From NCBI GenBank assembly GCA_023512835.1, contig CM042090.1:50264996-50328995 (forward strand): DNA of 64,000 nt. The letters run 5' to 3'. The first letter of the stretch is position 1, and every line of letters starts with the position of its first letter. The position numbers and the translations under genes were made by a program. The DNA is from Taxillus chinensis (lineage: Eukaryota; Streptophyta; Magnoliopsida; Santalales; Loranthaceae). Under the pieces are notes generated by a model that saw only the letters and a list, made by a program, of their open reading frames with translations, was not told the DNA's origin and ran no database searches. This document shows positions 34,982-46,424 of this stretch, in pieces.

Positions 34982-36426
34982 TGTTGGATCAAGCCCAGAA
35001 TTTGGATAATGCTGATAAAGCCATATGTAATTTGATTTGAGATCTTTTGTGTTTCTTTGATCATTACAGAAGATATGTTATTAATCTGGAGATACACTCG
35101 TGAGAGCAAAGCTAAGGACAGGATACATAATCCTGATCCGGACAAGAGTGAGTGTCGTTAAACACTTGGTAAATAACCAAGTCGCCAATACATACAGAAT
35201 AAGGAACATTCGTGTGGACTAACAACTTAAAAGCTACGGATTACGGAATCTGCTTTTAATGCCTCAAACGGACTAAGTCAAACTAATGCGGAGTAAGAAT
35301 CTTGGTCTACAAGGTCGCACGAAGTAAAAGAGTCAACACGGAGTTAAAAAGTTAAGTCTTCCTCTCAAGCGAACTAAAGTAAAGAAGACACGGAGTAAGG
35401 CATCCGAGTCTTCCATACATACGGAGTAAGAAAGTACTGATGTGGAATAAGAACCCGAGTCTTTATTCGCACGGAGTAAGGAACTTAGATGCGGAGTAAG
35501 GAATCTGGACCACTCACTTATGCGGAGTAAGGATGTGCTAGTACTGAGTAAGCCATCCGAGTCTTTATTCGCACGGAGTAAGGAACTTACATACGGAGTA
35601 AGGAACTTATATATGGAGTAAGGAACTTACGTGTGGAGTAAGGAAGCGCTGATACGGAATAAGCACTCCGACCTTCTCATTCACACGGAGTAAGGAAGCG
35701 CTGACACGGACTAAGGATTCCAGTACCAAATAGATACGGAGTAAGCAACCACTGACATGGAGTAAGGTTCCGAGCTTCATTAGCTACGGAGTAAGGAAAA
35801 TTACACCGGACCAAGAAGATGCTGCTTCAACTTAACCGCATTTAAGGTTATCAGCTCGTGGTGTCCCGATGTAAGACAAACTTGTTGAGAACCTGAAGAA
35901 TCTTACACGTGGATCACCCTGATATGTGGACACAACTTTAATTATACTTGGGAACTCACAAAGGCACTTATACTCTTCAAACCCAAGATCTTGAGTTCCA
36001 CAAACCGCATCAGTTAAGGCAGAGAGACTACCGAGGAATAGTTAGTGCTGAACGCATTCCGGAACTACAAGTTCCAAGGTTGTCTTTTAGGATTGTTTTT
36101 GTATAAATATTCATACTTGTATATTTGAAAGAGTGTGTGAGCGAGCCTGAATCAATCCTGTGTATGCACAAGAGTTCAAAGACATAATATAGGCTAGTGT
36201 GTGAATCCTTTTGTAAACAGAGTGTAAGAGAGTCTTGCTTCTATTTTGTTGTATTTATCTTTTGATAATAAAACAAAATACTTTCACTATCTGGTTATCT
36301 TCGGCAGTGATTTTATCACTTAACTAGATAAGTGTTTGTGTTATAAGAGAATAGAAAGAGTTTCGATAAGAGCCTATTCACCCCTCCCCCCCCCCCCCCC
36401 CCCCTCTAGGCTCCAAGGGACCATCA
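34982..36426 (+). repeat. SIRE-like 3' LTR
   Basis: Full-length partner of 23310-24748, with the same GGAGTAAGG field. The poly-C tract near the end is longer here (about 36383-36404) than in the 5' LTR. Confidence 0.9.
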
Positions 36427-36430
36427 CCCT

Positions 36431-37181
36431 TGTTGGACCCTAATTTGTCCGGGATGGACATTTTTTATCAAATTCATTTTCTTCTATGTTGCCTCGGGTT
36501 GTGGAAATTTCGCAGAACGACGAAGTCATGACCGTTGAGCCGCAAATGCCCGATTTCAAGAAATTATTCGAAAGGCCTCCAAATGCCAAAGAGCCAGTCC
36601 TGGGCGGAAGAAAATCAAATTTAAGGATCAACACCTTCGACCACGCTCAATTCTGAGGTCAAATAAAAAAGAAATGGTAGGCCGCCATCAGGGGTCAAAA
36701 CGATAATTGACTTTTCAAACGGTACTTCGTATCAGGTCATGAACCTCATTTTTCTATCATACTCGTCGTTCTAAGAATTTTGACATATATATTGTTTATA
36801 TTGGCTCCTGGGGCCTTTTTGGATAAAAATAAAAATAAAATAATTTTTTCGGTAATAAATAACATCGGTACAGGTTTGCCGTAAAATGATATCGTTTTCA
36901 AATAAAATTGACACGGGGTCGCTTGTCATAACATCTCGAGTCCAAAAATAATTTTTTCGCAATATTTTCAAGTCTAAGTCGTCTTACCGTTCCCAAAAAC
37001 CAAAAGATATCAGTTTAAAATCCAAAAAAACAAAATTTTCTATTTTTTCTTTCTTTTTCTTGCCTATCTTAGCCATGTGTCATGGGTTGATTGGCTTAAA
37101 AAACAACAACAACAACAAAATAACAAAAAAGACATCAAAAAAACATTTAAAAGAAAAAAAGAAAAGAAAAAACAAAAAAAC

Positions 37182-37212
<31 letters not shown>

Positions 37213-38113
37213 AAAAAAATTGGCAGCCACACAAAACGTTCTCTCTCACTCGTTCTTATCTTCACCACTAACTCGCGCTGTCGTCTTCCACCCTCCCTCT
37301 CCCGCCGGTTCGTCGTCTTCCCCGAATCCACGCAATGGACGACGGTGCACTAGAGGACCACATCCCTGCCAGCCAATCACCACGATGACGCCAGCTCGCT
37401 CAGTCATCTCAACCTTCAAGCCCCAACCATGGTTCAACCCCGATCACCTCCCCTCTCTCAAAGCCAAACCCACACCATTAACCCATGACCAAGTCTGTGC
37501 CGTTCTCCAACCCCCAGCACAAAGCCTAGCCCCAGAGCCGATATAACCCCAACCCTCAATCGATCAAGGTCTCTTCTTCCTCCCTAGTTCCTCTTCTCCC
37601 GAAAAAATCAACTCGCCGCCGTCATCACTCTCCTTGGCCGGCACCAAAAATCCAATCACTACAACCGTTTCCTCATCTCCACTTCTCCCCAAAAATCAAA
37701 ACCAGTACCACACTTCTCACTGGTTCTCCGATCCGTCATAAAAAAACCATCACTGCCTCCTGCTCTCATCTTCTTCTCGCCAAAAGAAAACCCCATCCCC
37801 GCTCCATTGTTTCCTCTCCTCTCTAGCTCTCCCCAAAAATCCAAAACTCGTCGCCCTCATCTCTCGGCTTTGTTCCCTTCCTTCGAAAGAACATTAGGCT
37901 CGATCTCTCCCCCCGAAAATCAAAACCCCGATCGACTGGGTTCTCCCCCTCTTCTTCCCCGAAAAATCCCACATCCTCTCTCTCGTTGGCTCTCTCTCTA
38001 AAAAAAAGTACTTTCCTTGGTCGGCTGTCCTTCTGCTGGCCAACGTGGGAGTTCAGTCAGCACGCAACCCTGCATTCGCTCACCATCGATTACTCAACCT
38101 AGCTGACCTCGGC
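36431..38113 (+). mobile_element. Ogre/Tat LTR B, left part
   Basis: It starts TGTTGGACCC like LTR C and shares the GGATCAACACCTTCGACCACGCTCAATTCT block with LTR A. A-rich low-complexity sequence (37040-37220) and a C-rich leader (37240-38000) follow. It is interrupted by Athila sequence at about 38114. The last 53 bases (38061-38113) are repeated at 46425-46477 on the other side of the insertion. Confidence 0.7.
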
Positions 38114-39290
38114 ATTTGCTGCTGCCGCCATACGACTCCCAGCGCGTGAAAAAGAAGGACAAAGAGAGGCTGAAGGGTGACTAAAAAGGCTTTTGAAGAG
38201 TTCAGCAAAGGTGTCCCAGTTCATATCTGAGAAGAACCAAACTTTGTGGGTTTCCCTTTGTTTTGTTTATCCATTTAGTCTCTGGTTGCATTATCCTTGT
38301 AGATTATCCTACTGTGTTGTATCTTAATTAGTTCACTGGTACTGCCACCCTTTTTTGTGATTAAAGTCGTTGGGTTCTGATCTTGACTGGTTTAAGTTGT
38401 GTTTTGCATATGGCTTATATCTCTTGGTCTTCTCACATCTCTGATGATTGGGTTTATGTTTTTTTTTGCCTATTTTACTTTTGCGCTTTGGTCTGTTCTG
38501 TCTTGAGTTTAGTCTTACCGTGATTTTGCTATTAGTTTGGCCTCGTTAGTGGCTGGCCTAACTTGTGGCTGGGCAAATGCCTTGTTGTGTTTTTGTCGTT
38601 GGTCTTAGTTTGGACCATTTTAACCCTTGCACGTCAAATGGGTGAAATGGCGTTCAGGTCAGAATCGTCCCATATTTTGGTGGTGGGTCCCTCATGAGCT
38701 GTAAAGCAATAGTCTCTTCTGCACGTGATATCGTTGAAGCTTCTAGGAGGTCCAAAATTGGTATTTTGCCTTTTTATCCCTTCAGATGACAGCTAGCAAT
38801 TGGCGTGCAAGAAGTAAAGTGCTTCATGTGATGTTTATCTACTGGCCCAGGAAGTTGCAGAAGCAAAAGAGGTGCACGCCAATTGGTCAATTGGCGTTCA
38901 ATATGGCGTGTAGGCCCAAATTAGCCCAAACTTTTCCTCTGAGTTGTTTTTACAGTATGGATCAACCTCTATGCTTGCACGCCAATTCGTTGGGCTTAAA
39001 TTCAAGTAGTTGTGACTTCACTTATTCCTTGCTCCAGGACTTGTTCCTTAAGATAAATTCAGAAGTCCAAGGCCCAATAATTTTGGCTCATCCTGCAAAT
39101 GGTTAGTCAAGAAAGAAACCAAATCTACCACAGCAGGGTTAGCTTGCAAACAAAATTGTTGATTAAAAATAAAAATAAAAATAAAAATAAAAATAAAAAT
39201 AAAAATAAAAATAAAAATAAAAATAAAAATAAAACATTGGGTTGCCTCCCAACCAGCGCTTTATTTAAAGTTTGTAGCTAGACTTTCAAT
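38114..39290 (-). other. Athila 3' non-coding region
   Basis: It lies between the end of pol and the truncated left border. It holds an (AAAAAT)n run (39166-39233), the phrase TTGGGAGGCAACCC (minus strand, about 39253-39240) usual near Athila 3' regions, and several CACGCCAATTGG words at 38790-38990. One of these forms an inverted repeat: ACGCCAATT, GGTC, AATTGGCGT. No env-like ORF is visible. Confidence 0.6.
39166..39233. repeat. (AAAAAT)n microsatellite
   Basis: About eleven perfect AAAAAT hexanucleotides lie in the Athila 3' non-coding region. Confidence 0.95.
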
Positions 39291-41660
39291 TAAGATCATG
39301 AGGTGGTGAAAGAGAGGGAATCAACAATCTCCCTCTGAGTTGGATCAAAGTATGGTTTCAGCTCGTTGCCATTCACCCAAAATTTCTTGCCATCTACAGC
39401 TTGGAGCTCAAAGCTCCTATATGGCTTCTTATCAACTATCACAGAAGGTCCCATCCACTTTGACCTTAATTTTCCAGGAAATAGCCTTAACCTTGTGTTA
39501 AATAAGAGAACTTTCTACCCCAAGGTTAAAGGTTCATTGGTTAATTGCCTATCATGCCATTTCTTGGTTCTTTCTTTATAAATTTTAGCACTTTCATAGG
39601 CATCCATCCTAAACTCATCTAATTCAATTAATTGAGTCATCCTAAGCGCTTTGGCCTCTTGTGGATCAAAATTTAACTTCCTCAAGGCCTAGTGAGCCTT
39701 GTGCTGTAATTCCACAGGTAAGTGACAAGCCTTCCCATAAAGAATACGGTAAGGTGACATCCCAATGGGAGTTTTATAGGCTGTCCTATATGCCCATAAG
39801 GCTTCATTAAGCCTTTGAGACCAGTCTTTCCTATTTGCTCCAACAGTTTTCTCTAAAATGGCTTTAATCTCTCTGTTGGACACCTCTGCTTGTCCATTAG
39901 CTTGTGGGTGGTAAGCTAAAGACTTCCTATGAGTTACCCCATATTTGTTCAACAACTTGTCAAATAGTTTATTGCAGAAGTGACTACCCTCATCACTAAT
40001 TATAGCCCTTGGTGTCCCAAATCGGCTAAAGATGTTTCTGGTAAGGAAGTGAGTCACTACTCTAGCATCATTCACTCTGGTTGGTATAGCTTGTACCCAC
40101 TTTGATACATAATCCACAGCCAATAGGATATATGAATACCCATCAGAATTAGGGAATGGCCCCATAAAATCAATGCCCCATATATCAAAAATTTCAACTG
40201 GAAGAATTCCAGTTAATGGCATCTCATTCTTCCTAGACAGACCACCTACCCTTTGACATCTATCATAGGTTTTGATGTAGACATAGGTGTCTTTCACCAT
40301 GTGAGGCCAATAGAAGCCACACTGCATGATCTTAGCCACAGTTCTCTGCACCCCAAATTGGCCCCCATAATGTGATGAATGACAATGGTATATTATGTCA
40401 TCTATCTCCTCCTCAAGGACACACCTTCTAATTATTTGGTCAGGACACCTCCTATAGAGAATAGGGTCTTCCCAAATGTATTTCTTAGCATCCACTACCA
40501 ACCTCTTTCGCTGATGGTAGTCCAATTGCTTGGGTATAAACCCAGTGGCTAAATAGTTTGCTATATCAGCAAACCAAGGAAGCTGGTGCACCTCAAATAA
40601 CTTCTCATCAGGAAAGTCATCTACAATGGGTAGAGACTTAGGTGCATTCTCCACACGAGAGAGGTGATCAGCCACAGAATTTAGGGCTCCCTTTGTGTCT
40701 CTAATTTCAAGATCAAATTCCTGTAAAAGGAGTACCCACCTAATCAAGCGTGGCTTAGCTTCCTTTTTAGCAAATAAATATTTTAAAGCTGCGTGATCAG
40801 TATAAACAATTACTTTAGACCCAAAAAGGTAAGGTCTAAACTTGTTGCAACCATAAACCACGGCCAACAACTCTTTTTCAGTGGTGGTGTAGTTCTGTTG
40901 AGCATCATCTAAGGTCTTACTAGCATAGTAAATGAACCTAAACACCTTATCACGTCTTTGCCCTAAGACTACCCCCACAACATAATCGCTTGCGTCACAC
41001 ATTAGCTCAAAAGGTTGAGCCCAGTCTGGTGTGACTATAACTGGTGCAGTGACTAACTTACCCTTGAGGATGTTGAAAGCTTCTAAGCAATCTTCATTGA
41101 ACTCAAAGCTTGTGTCCTTCTCTAACAGCCTACTCATGGGTTTTACAATTTTAGAGAAGTCCTTAATGAATCTCTTATAAAAGCCAGCATGGCCAAGGAA
41201 ACTTCTCACCCCTTTTTCATTTGTTGGAGGTGGCAAAGTCTCAATAGTGGAGATTTTTGCCTTGTCCACCTCCAAACCTTGTGAAGACACCTTGTGCCCT
41301 AGAACTATCCCCTCAGTTACCATAAAATGGCATTTTTCCCAATTTAGGACTAGTTCCTTCTCCTCACATCTTTCTAAGACCACATCTAAATTTTTCAAAC
41401 ACTTGTTGGTAGGAGGAACCAAACACCGAAAAGTCATCCATGAAAACCTCCATGATCTCCTCCACCAGGCCCTGGAAAATGGCCATCATGCACCTTTGAA
41501 AGGTGGCAGGTGCATTGCATAGCCCAAATGGCATTCTCCTAAAAGCAAAGGTGCCAAAGGGGCACGTGAAAGTGGTCTTTTCTTGGTCTTTGGGTTTAAC
41601 CATGATCTGATTATACCCGGAGTATCCATCTAAAAAGCAGTAATGACTATAGCCACTAAC
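39291..41660 (-). pseudogene. Athila pol (RT-RNase H-integrase), broken
   Basis: RT continues from the gag-pro frame after a stop at 41663-41661. That stop sits inside a short stretch whose reading is explained by one inserted and one lost base. RT motifs: FLDGYSGYNQI, TCPFGTFAFRRMPFGLCNAPATF and [10 protein letters not shown] frameshift near 41400 leads into a 582-residue frame with the RNase H site LMCDASD, the TEKE region, and integrase. In the integrase zinc finger one Cys is Tyr (KTYDRCQR), and the DDE residues lie in [17 protein letters not shown] and [14 protein letters not shown] at 39691-39689 replaces the conserved Trp after ELQHKAH. The chain then continues to about 39290. Confidence 0.88.
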
Positions 41661-44573
41661 CTATCCAACATCCTGGTCAATGAAAGGAAGGGGAAAGTGA
41701 TCCTTCCTGGTGGCCTTGTTCAGCTTCCTATAGTCAACACACACTCTCCATCCCGTCACGATCCGAGATGGGATCAATTCATTCTTCTCATTTTTAATCA
41801 CCGTCATACCTCCTTTCTTGGGCACAACATGTAACGGACTCACCCACTCACTATCCGAAATAAGATAAATTATACCCGCATTTTTCCATTTTAGAATTTC
41901 TTTTCTTACTACTTCTTTCATGGCAGGGTTTAATCTTCTTTGTCTTTCAGCTGTGGGTTTAAAGTCATCATTCATTAAAATTTTGTGCATACAAATCCCT
42001 GGACTGATGCCCCTAATGTCTTCAATGTTCCACCCTAGGGCCTTTTTGTGTTTCCTAAGGATTTCTAGCAGTTGAGTGCACTCTACATAATTTAAATTAG
42101 CAGCAACTATAACTGGAAATTTATTTGTAGAGTCTAGAAATTCATACCTTAGGTGTCCAGGTAGTTCCTTCAGTTCTGGAGCTGGAGGTATGTCCTCTTC
42201 CTTCTCCTCCTTTGCTTGCTCCAGAGAATTTGATGTTTGCTCATCCTCCTCAGCTGTGAAGTCCACTTCTTCATCTTGTTGAGCTTCTGTAAGCTGGAGC
42301 ACTCCATCATTTGCTGTTGTAATTTCTTCTACCAAAAAGTCTTCCACCAACTCCTCAAAATCTTCAACCCATAGGCAGTCCTCCTCCTCTTGACCTTGTA
42401 AAGCTTTCCCCATATGGAAAACTAAAGTCTCTTCATTAATTCTTAGAGTCAGTTGCCCTTGAGCCACATCTATCAATGCACACCCTGTTCTGAGAAACGG
42501 TCTTTCAAGGAGGAGCTGAACGCCTCTATCTTCTTCCATTTCCAAAACTACAAAGTCTGCTAGAAAAATGAAGGAGCCCACCTTAACTAGCACATCTTCA
42601 ATGATTCCTTCAGGTCTTCCAGTAGACCGGTCTGCAAACTGCAATGAGATGGAAGTTGGCTTCATTCCTGTGAGCCCAAGCTGCTTGTACAAAGCAAAAG
42701 AGATCAAATTTATGCTGGCCCCTAAATCACATAAAGCCTGCTGCTGCGGTGCATTGCCAATCACACAAGGGAGGTTAAAACTGCCCGGATCTTTTTGCTT
42801 GATGGGCAAGCTCTTTTGAACAACACTACTCACCTCATTAGTGACAGCCACCGTCTCGTGATCCCCATACCTTCTCTTCTTCTTCACAAAATCTTTGATA
42901 TATTTTCTGTACCTAGGCATTTGCTCCAAAACTTCCACAAATGGAATATTAATCTCATGCCGCTTGAATAAACTCAGGAAGCGCTCATACTCTTCCTCAA
43001 CCCTCTGATTTCTCATCCGCTGAGGAAATGGCATGGTAGGCCTGAGCTCTTGCCTTTGTTCTTCATCTATTTTGCCTTTAGTCAGCTGTTGTTCCTTCTT
43101 GTCTTGCAACCTTTCTTCTTCTTTATCTGATTTTCCTTGGTCATCATCTTCCAAGGGTCTGCTTTGTTCTTCTGGAATAGCTCTTTTCTTAGGCTCTTCA
43201 GCTTCTTTCAATGCTTTCCCAGTCCTTAGAGTGATAGCTTTGCAACTCTCCATGGGGTTCACCTCAGTGTCACTTGGAAAAGTGTTGGTTGACACCCTTT
43301 GATTAGCATTCTGTGCCATACTCACAAGTAACTTCTCCATATTCTTAATTGAAGACTCCATACTGCCTACCCTTTCCTTCAAATCACCCACCTCTCTTCT
43401 AGTTGTCTCATCCTCATGCTGATATGTTCTTCTTTGCTGCTGAGGCTGAGGCTGCTGTTGCTCGAATCCAGGAGGTGGATATAAGAAATTATCAGTAGCA
43501 TATGGATTTTGCTTCATCCCTGGAGGCACATATTTATATTGAGCTGATGTATCTCCCCCTCGGTTCTGATTCTTCTGATATCCCTGAGATTGTTGTTGGT
43601 TCTGATTGTACCCTTGTCCTTGTTGGGGAGGATAATATTGCTGCTTCTGGTACAAGCCTTTCCCTCCAACATAATTTGCATCTTCAGCTCCACTCCATCC
43701 TTGCTCAGCTACTGGTGAGGCGTGTTGTGATCCTCCAACTTTACGAGCCAACACTTCCATGCTTTTTGCTAAAGCTTGGATCTGCCCTTGCATATCATTG
43801 GAGGGAGTATCAACTGAAGATATCTTCTCTCTTGGCCTTGAAGTGCGAATGTTAGACCACTGCCAATCAGCCAATGAAAGTCTCTCCAAGAGTTCTGCTG
43901 CGGCATCAGGCTCTAAATTCATCAAACATCCTCCAGCAGCTCCATTCACCTTGTCTTGTGAGTGAGATTGAAGACCAGTGTAGAAAGATTCAATTTGAAT
44001 CCATTGGGGTCTTCCATGGTCAAGGCATCTTCTCACCAAATCTTTAAAGCGCTCCCAAGCTTCATGAAGAGTCTCCATCTCATCTTGCCTAAATCTGCTA
44101 ATTTCCCCTCTGAGCTGGATCACCTTGGAAGGGGGAAAATACTTAGACATAAATTTAGTCTGCATCTCCTTCCAAGTATTTATTGAACCCGCTGGTAAAC
44201 TGTTAAACCACCCAAGAGCTCTATCTCTTAAGGAGAAAGGGAAAAGCCTTAGCTTTATTGCCTCCTCCGACACATTATTGATCTTTATGGTGTCACACAT
44301 CTGGTAAAACCTCATCAAATGCTGGTGTGGATCGTCCACTGCTATTCCTCCAAAAGCGTTGTTGCTCACCATATTAATTAATGCCGGCTTCAGCTCAAAA
44401 CTATTTGCTTGAACTCTTGTTTGCCTAATCCCAGAATAATGGTCTGACATCATCGGTCTCGCATAGTCTAAGAAGGTTCTGGGCATAAACCTATTACCCT
44501 CTTCCTCTGGATATTGGCCATTGTAATTGGCCCCTCCTTGCGGTGCACCACCATCGATCCTTAAATCTGCCAT
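41661..44573 (-). CDS. Athila gag-protease and start of RT (long open frame)
   Basis: The ATG is at 44573 (the preceding TTG is not needed). The frame of about 970 residues stays open: gag core (LFPFSLRDRALGWFNSLP, then FRQDEMETLHEAWERFK), a Gln-rich region without zinc knuckle, an acidic Lys/Glu-rich hinge, and protease with DLGASINLIS where pepsin-like sites have D(S/T)G (normal for Athila). RT follows from RRLNPAMKEVVRKEI to VCVDYRKLNKATRKDHFPLPFIDQ, and the frame then stops at 41661. Gag and protease could still be translated. RT is interrupted, so the element is not autonomous. Confidence 0.85.
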   Translation of the reverse strand: MADLRIDGGAPQGGANYNGQYPEEEGNRFMPRTFLDYARPMMSDHYSGIRQTRVQANSFELKPALINMVSNNAFGGIAVDDPHQHLMRFYQMCDTIKINNVSEEAIKLRLFPFSLRDRALGWFNSLPAGSINTWKEMQTKFMSKYFPPSKVIQLRGEISRFRQDEMETLHEAWERFKDLVRRCLDHGRPQWIQIESFYTGLQSHSQDKVNGAAGGCLMNLEPDAAAELLERLSLADWQWSNIRTSRPREKISSVDTPSNDMQGQIQALAKSMEVLARKVGGSQHASPVAEQGWSGAEDANYVGGKGLYQKQQYYPPQQGQGYNQNQQQSQGYQKNQNRGGDTSAQYKYVPPGMKQNPYATDNFLYPPPGFEQQQPQPQQQRRTYQHEDETTRREVGDLKERVGSMESSIKNMEKLLVSMAQNANQRVSTNTFPSDTEVNPMESCKAITLRTGKALKEAEEPKKRAIPEEQSRPLEDDDQGKSDKEEERLQDKKEQQLTKGKIDEEQRQELRPTMPFPQRMRNQRVEEEYERFLSLFKRHEINIPFVEVLEQMPRYRKYIKDFVKKKRRYGDHETVAVTNEVSSVVQKSLPIKQKDPGSFNLPCVIGNAPQQQALCDLGASINLISFALYKQLGLTGMKPTSISLQFADRSTGRPEGIIEDVLVKVGSFIFLADFVVLEMEEDRGVQLLLERPFLRTGCALIDVAQGQLTLRINEETLVFHMGKALQGQEEEDCLWVEDFEELVEDFLVEEITTANDGVLQLTEAQQDEEVDFTAEEDEQTSNSLEQAKEEKEEDIPPAPELKELPGHLRYEFLDSTNKFPVIVAANLNYVECTQLLEILRKHKKALGWNIEDIRGISPGICMHKILMNDDFKPTAERQRRLNPAMKEVVRKEILKWKNAGIIYLISDSEWVSPLHVVPKKGGMTVIKNEKNELIPSRIVTGWRVCVDYRKLNKATRKDHFPLPFIDQDVG

Positions 44574-44906
44574 CAATTCACCTACTGGAATGCTCTAAGC
44601 CTTGCAGTGCTTCTTCAACCTCTCGTGCTGCTTCCCTAGCTGCTCTGCGACGAGCTCTAAACAATCTTTCAGGTTCCCGATTAAATGGTATAAACTCCTA
44701 TCTTGGCATGCACAACTAGGAATTCCTCAAACACTTGGTGTATGTTCCTGTAAAACAACAAGAACACACCTAGCAGCTCCGAACAATGCAAAATAAACAA
44801 ATAAAGAACACAAAATAACAGAAAATAAAAGACAAAATAAAAAACCAAGATCAGAATTCAAACAATTTCACTCAATGTTGATTTTAAAAACTAGTTAACC
44901 GTTAAA

Positions 44907-44924
44907 TCCCCGGCAACGACGCCA
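44907..44924 (-). other. Athila primer binding site (tRNA-Asp type)
   Basis: The minus strand reads TGGCGTCGTTGCCGGGGA three bases inside the LTR, one change from the usual Athila TGGCGCCGTTGCCGGGGA. Confidence 0.85.
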
Positions 44925-44927
44925 ATT

Positions 44928-46424
44928 TGACAGACAGATTTTTAGCCTCCCTAAAAGAGCTAGCTAATGTCGTTAAATCTCTCTTCAAGATAATGAATTC
45001 CCTAAGTTTGTACTAAAAGAATAGTAGCAAGCAAGGGGTCGAACCCACAGGGATTAGCCTAGTTTTCTAGTTTTTTAAATCAAACCACTCAATTACTCTT
45101 GCCCTATAAAATGTCTTGGCAAAAACGAATTCTTTTTATAACTAAAGATCTAATTTTTATTTGGTTTTCTGAATAAACAAAGAAAGCAAATTGATTTTAG
45201 AATTAAGATTCAAGGATTAAAGGCATCTAGGGTCACAACTTCACCTCCCTATGTTGTTTCTACTGATTTTAAGGTTCTTGAGATTATTTAATTGATAACA
45301 TGCTATAACTAAGCCAAGGTACTGCAATTGGTCATTGCCAGCCCTTCTAAGTCTTTGTCTGCTGAATGGTCATCATGACATCAACATGCAAAGCCTAATT
45401 ATCATACCCATGACAGGATAATGGTCACACCAATCAGAAATAAGTTATGAATCAAAGATCAGCCTCAGACTAAGGCTAAGAAAACCCAGGTGTACAGCCC
45501 AGATATTAAAAGATAAGCACAGATCCATAAATCATGCAATCTCAATTAAACAAACTCAAAATTCAATCAATCAGTTTGACAACATAGGGGGCTACATTGC
45601 TCCCCTAGATAAAGGAAACTACTCACGCATGATTACAAGCAAACACAAAGCAGAAAAGCTTAACATCTTCTTCTTATCCACGCGCACAGCAAAGCTTCAA
45701 CCCAAGTTTCCAAAATCCGCGATGGCTGCTCTCCTAGGTCAAGAACAGCCACCAAAATGTCTCTCTCTCTTCAAAAACGTGTAGAATGTGTTGCTCTTCT
45801 TTTTTGACGTGTAGAGTCTCTATTTATAGAGAATGGATGAGCCTTGATGTGTGTTATAAAGTGTACCCTAGCCCATTTATCAAAACGACATAGTTTTGAC
45901 AAATGACACTACAAACTTTAAAATCTCTCAATCCAAGCACAATATGGACAAGGCCCTTTAGGAAAGAATGATCAGTATAGAAAAACGACTGGATCGGTGC
46001 AAAGATATGGCTGCACGTCAATTTGAACATCATATGCCCAATTGGCGTGCACCTCCAAATTAGCTGAAATTCTTCCCCAAACTTCCTTGCATCTTGTGGA
46101 GGGCAGATAAGCAAACATATGCTTGCACGCCATTTCAGTCCAATTGGCATTCACATCCGATTGCTCTAAAACTTCTGTGGGAGATAGAGGATATCATGCT
46201 GAGAAATGTTTGTTCTGCACGCCAATTGGTTTGAGGCCATATATACTGGGTCCAAAGTGATCTCCAAAAGCTACCAAAACAGCTTAAAAACGTATGTATT
46301 TGCAAATAGCATCTACCTAGGTGTTAGAGCAGATATATGTGAAATATAATAGAATAAGGCTCTAATCATGCTCTTAAACACCCTACATAAACACTAGAAT
46401 AACGGCATAAAATACACGTTATCA
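44928..46424 (-). repeat. Athila 5' LTR
   Basis: On the minus strand it starts TGATAACGTGTATTTTATGCC and ends TCTGTCA. U3 contains a dyad (45880-45899, TCAAAACTATGTCGTTTTGA), a CTATAAATAG TATA box (about 45820-45829) and a stretch at about 45950-46260 related to the U3 of the non-autonomous element at 3750-4080. Confidence 0.85.
45815..45900 (-). promoter_or_regulatory. Athila LTR core promoter
   Basis: The minus strand has the dyad TCAAAACTATGTCGTTTTGA (45899-45880) and, 50-60 bases on, CTCTATAAATAGAGAC as TATA region. The layout parallels the promoters at 3600-3700 and 52846-52922. Confidence 0.65.

Larger units (their letters stand above)
23310..36426 (+). mobile_element. Complete SIRE-like Ty1/copia carrying an Ulp1-protease ORF
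   Basis: LTRs 23310-24748 and 34982-36426 (both TGTTGGATCAAGC..GGACCATCA) flank a copia gag-PR-INT-RT-RH set plus an extra 3' ORF. The target duplication is CCCTT (23305-23309 and 36427-36431). The PBS is TGGTATTAGAGC at 24751 and the PPT TTGGGGGAGA ends at 34980. At 13.1 kb it is very large even for SIRE/Maximus elements, which are known to be the longest plant copia and to carry an env-like ORF after pol. By eye the LTRs differ at about 4 of the first 125 bases. It inserted at the start of Ogre LTR B. Confidence 0.9.
38114..46424 (-). mobile_element. Athila (Ty3/gypsy) element with only its 5' LTR
   Basis: A single LTR (44928-46424) adjoins a tRNA-Asp-type PBS (minus strand, 44924-44907). 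Leader, gag-pro and pol follow leftwards, all on the minus strand. Athila features: DLGAS protease site, no zinc knuckle in gag, and the integrase end with [15 protein letters not shown] and [11 protein letters not shown]. After pol there is about 1.2 kb of non-coding sequence to 38114, but no copy of the LTR, so the 3' end is lost. The insertion lies in Ogre LTR B between two 53-base direct copies of host sequence. Confidence 0.85.

Noticed and set aside
37040..37350. Lys- and Phe-rich ORFs
   Set aside because: Low-complexity A-rich DNA inside the Ogre LTR.
38114..39290. A 3' LTR of the Athila element
   Set aside because: Words like CACGCCAATTGG recall U3, but the LTR start, end and PBS-side blocks of 44928-46424 are not found here.
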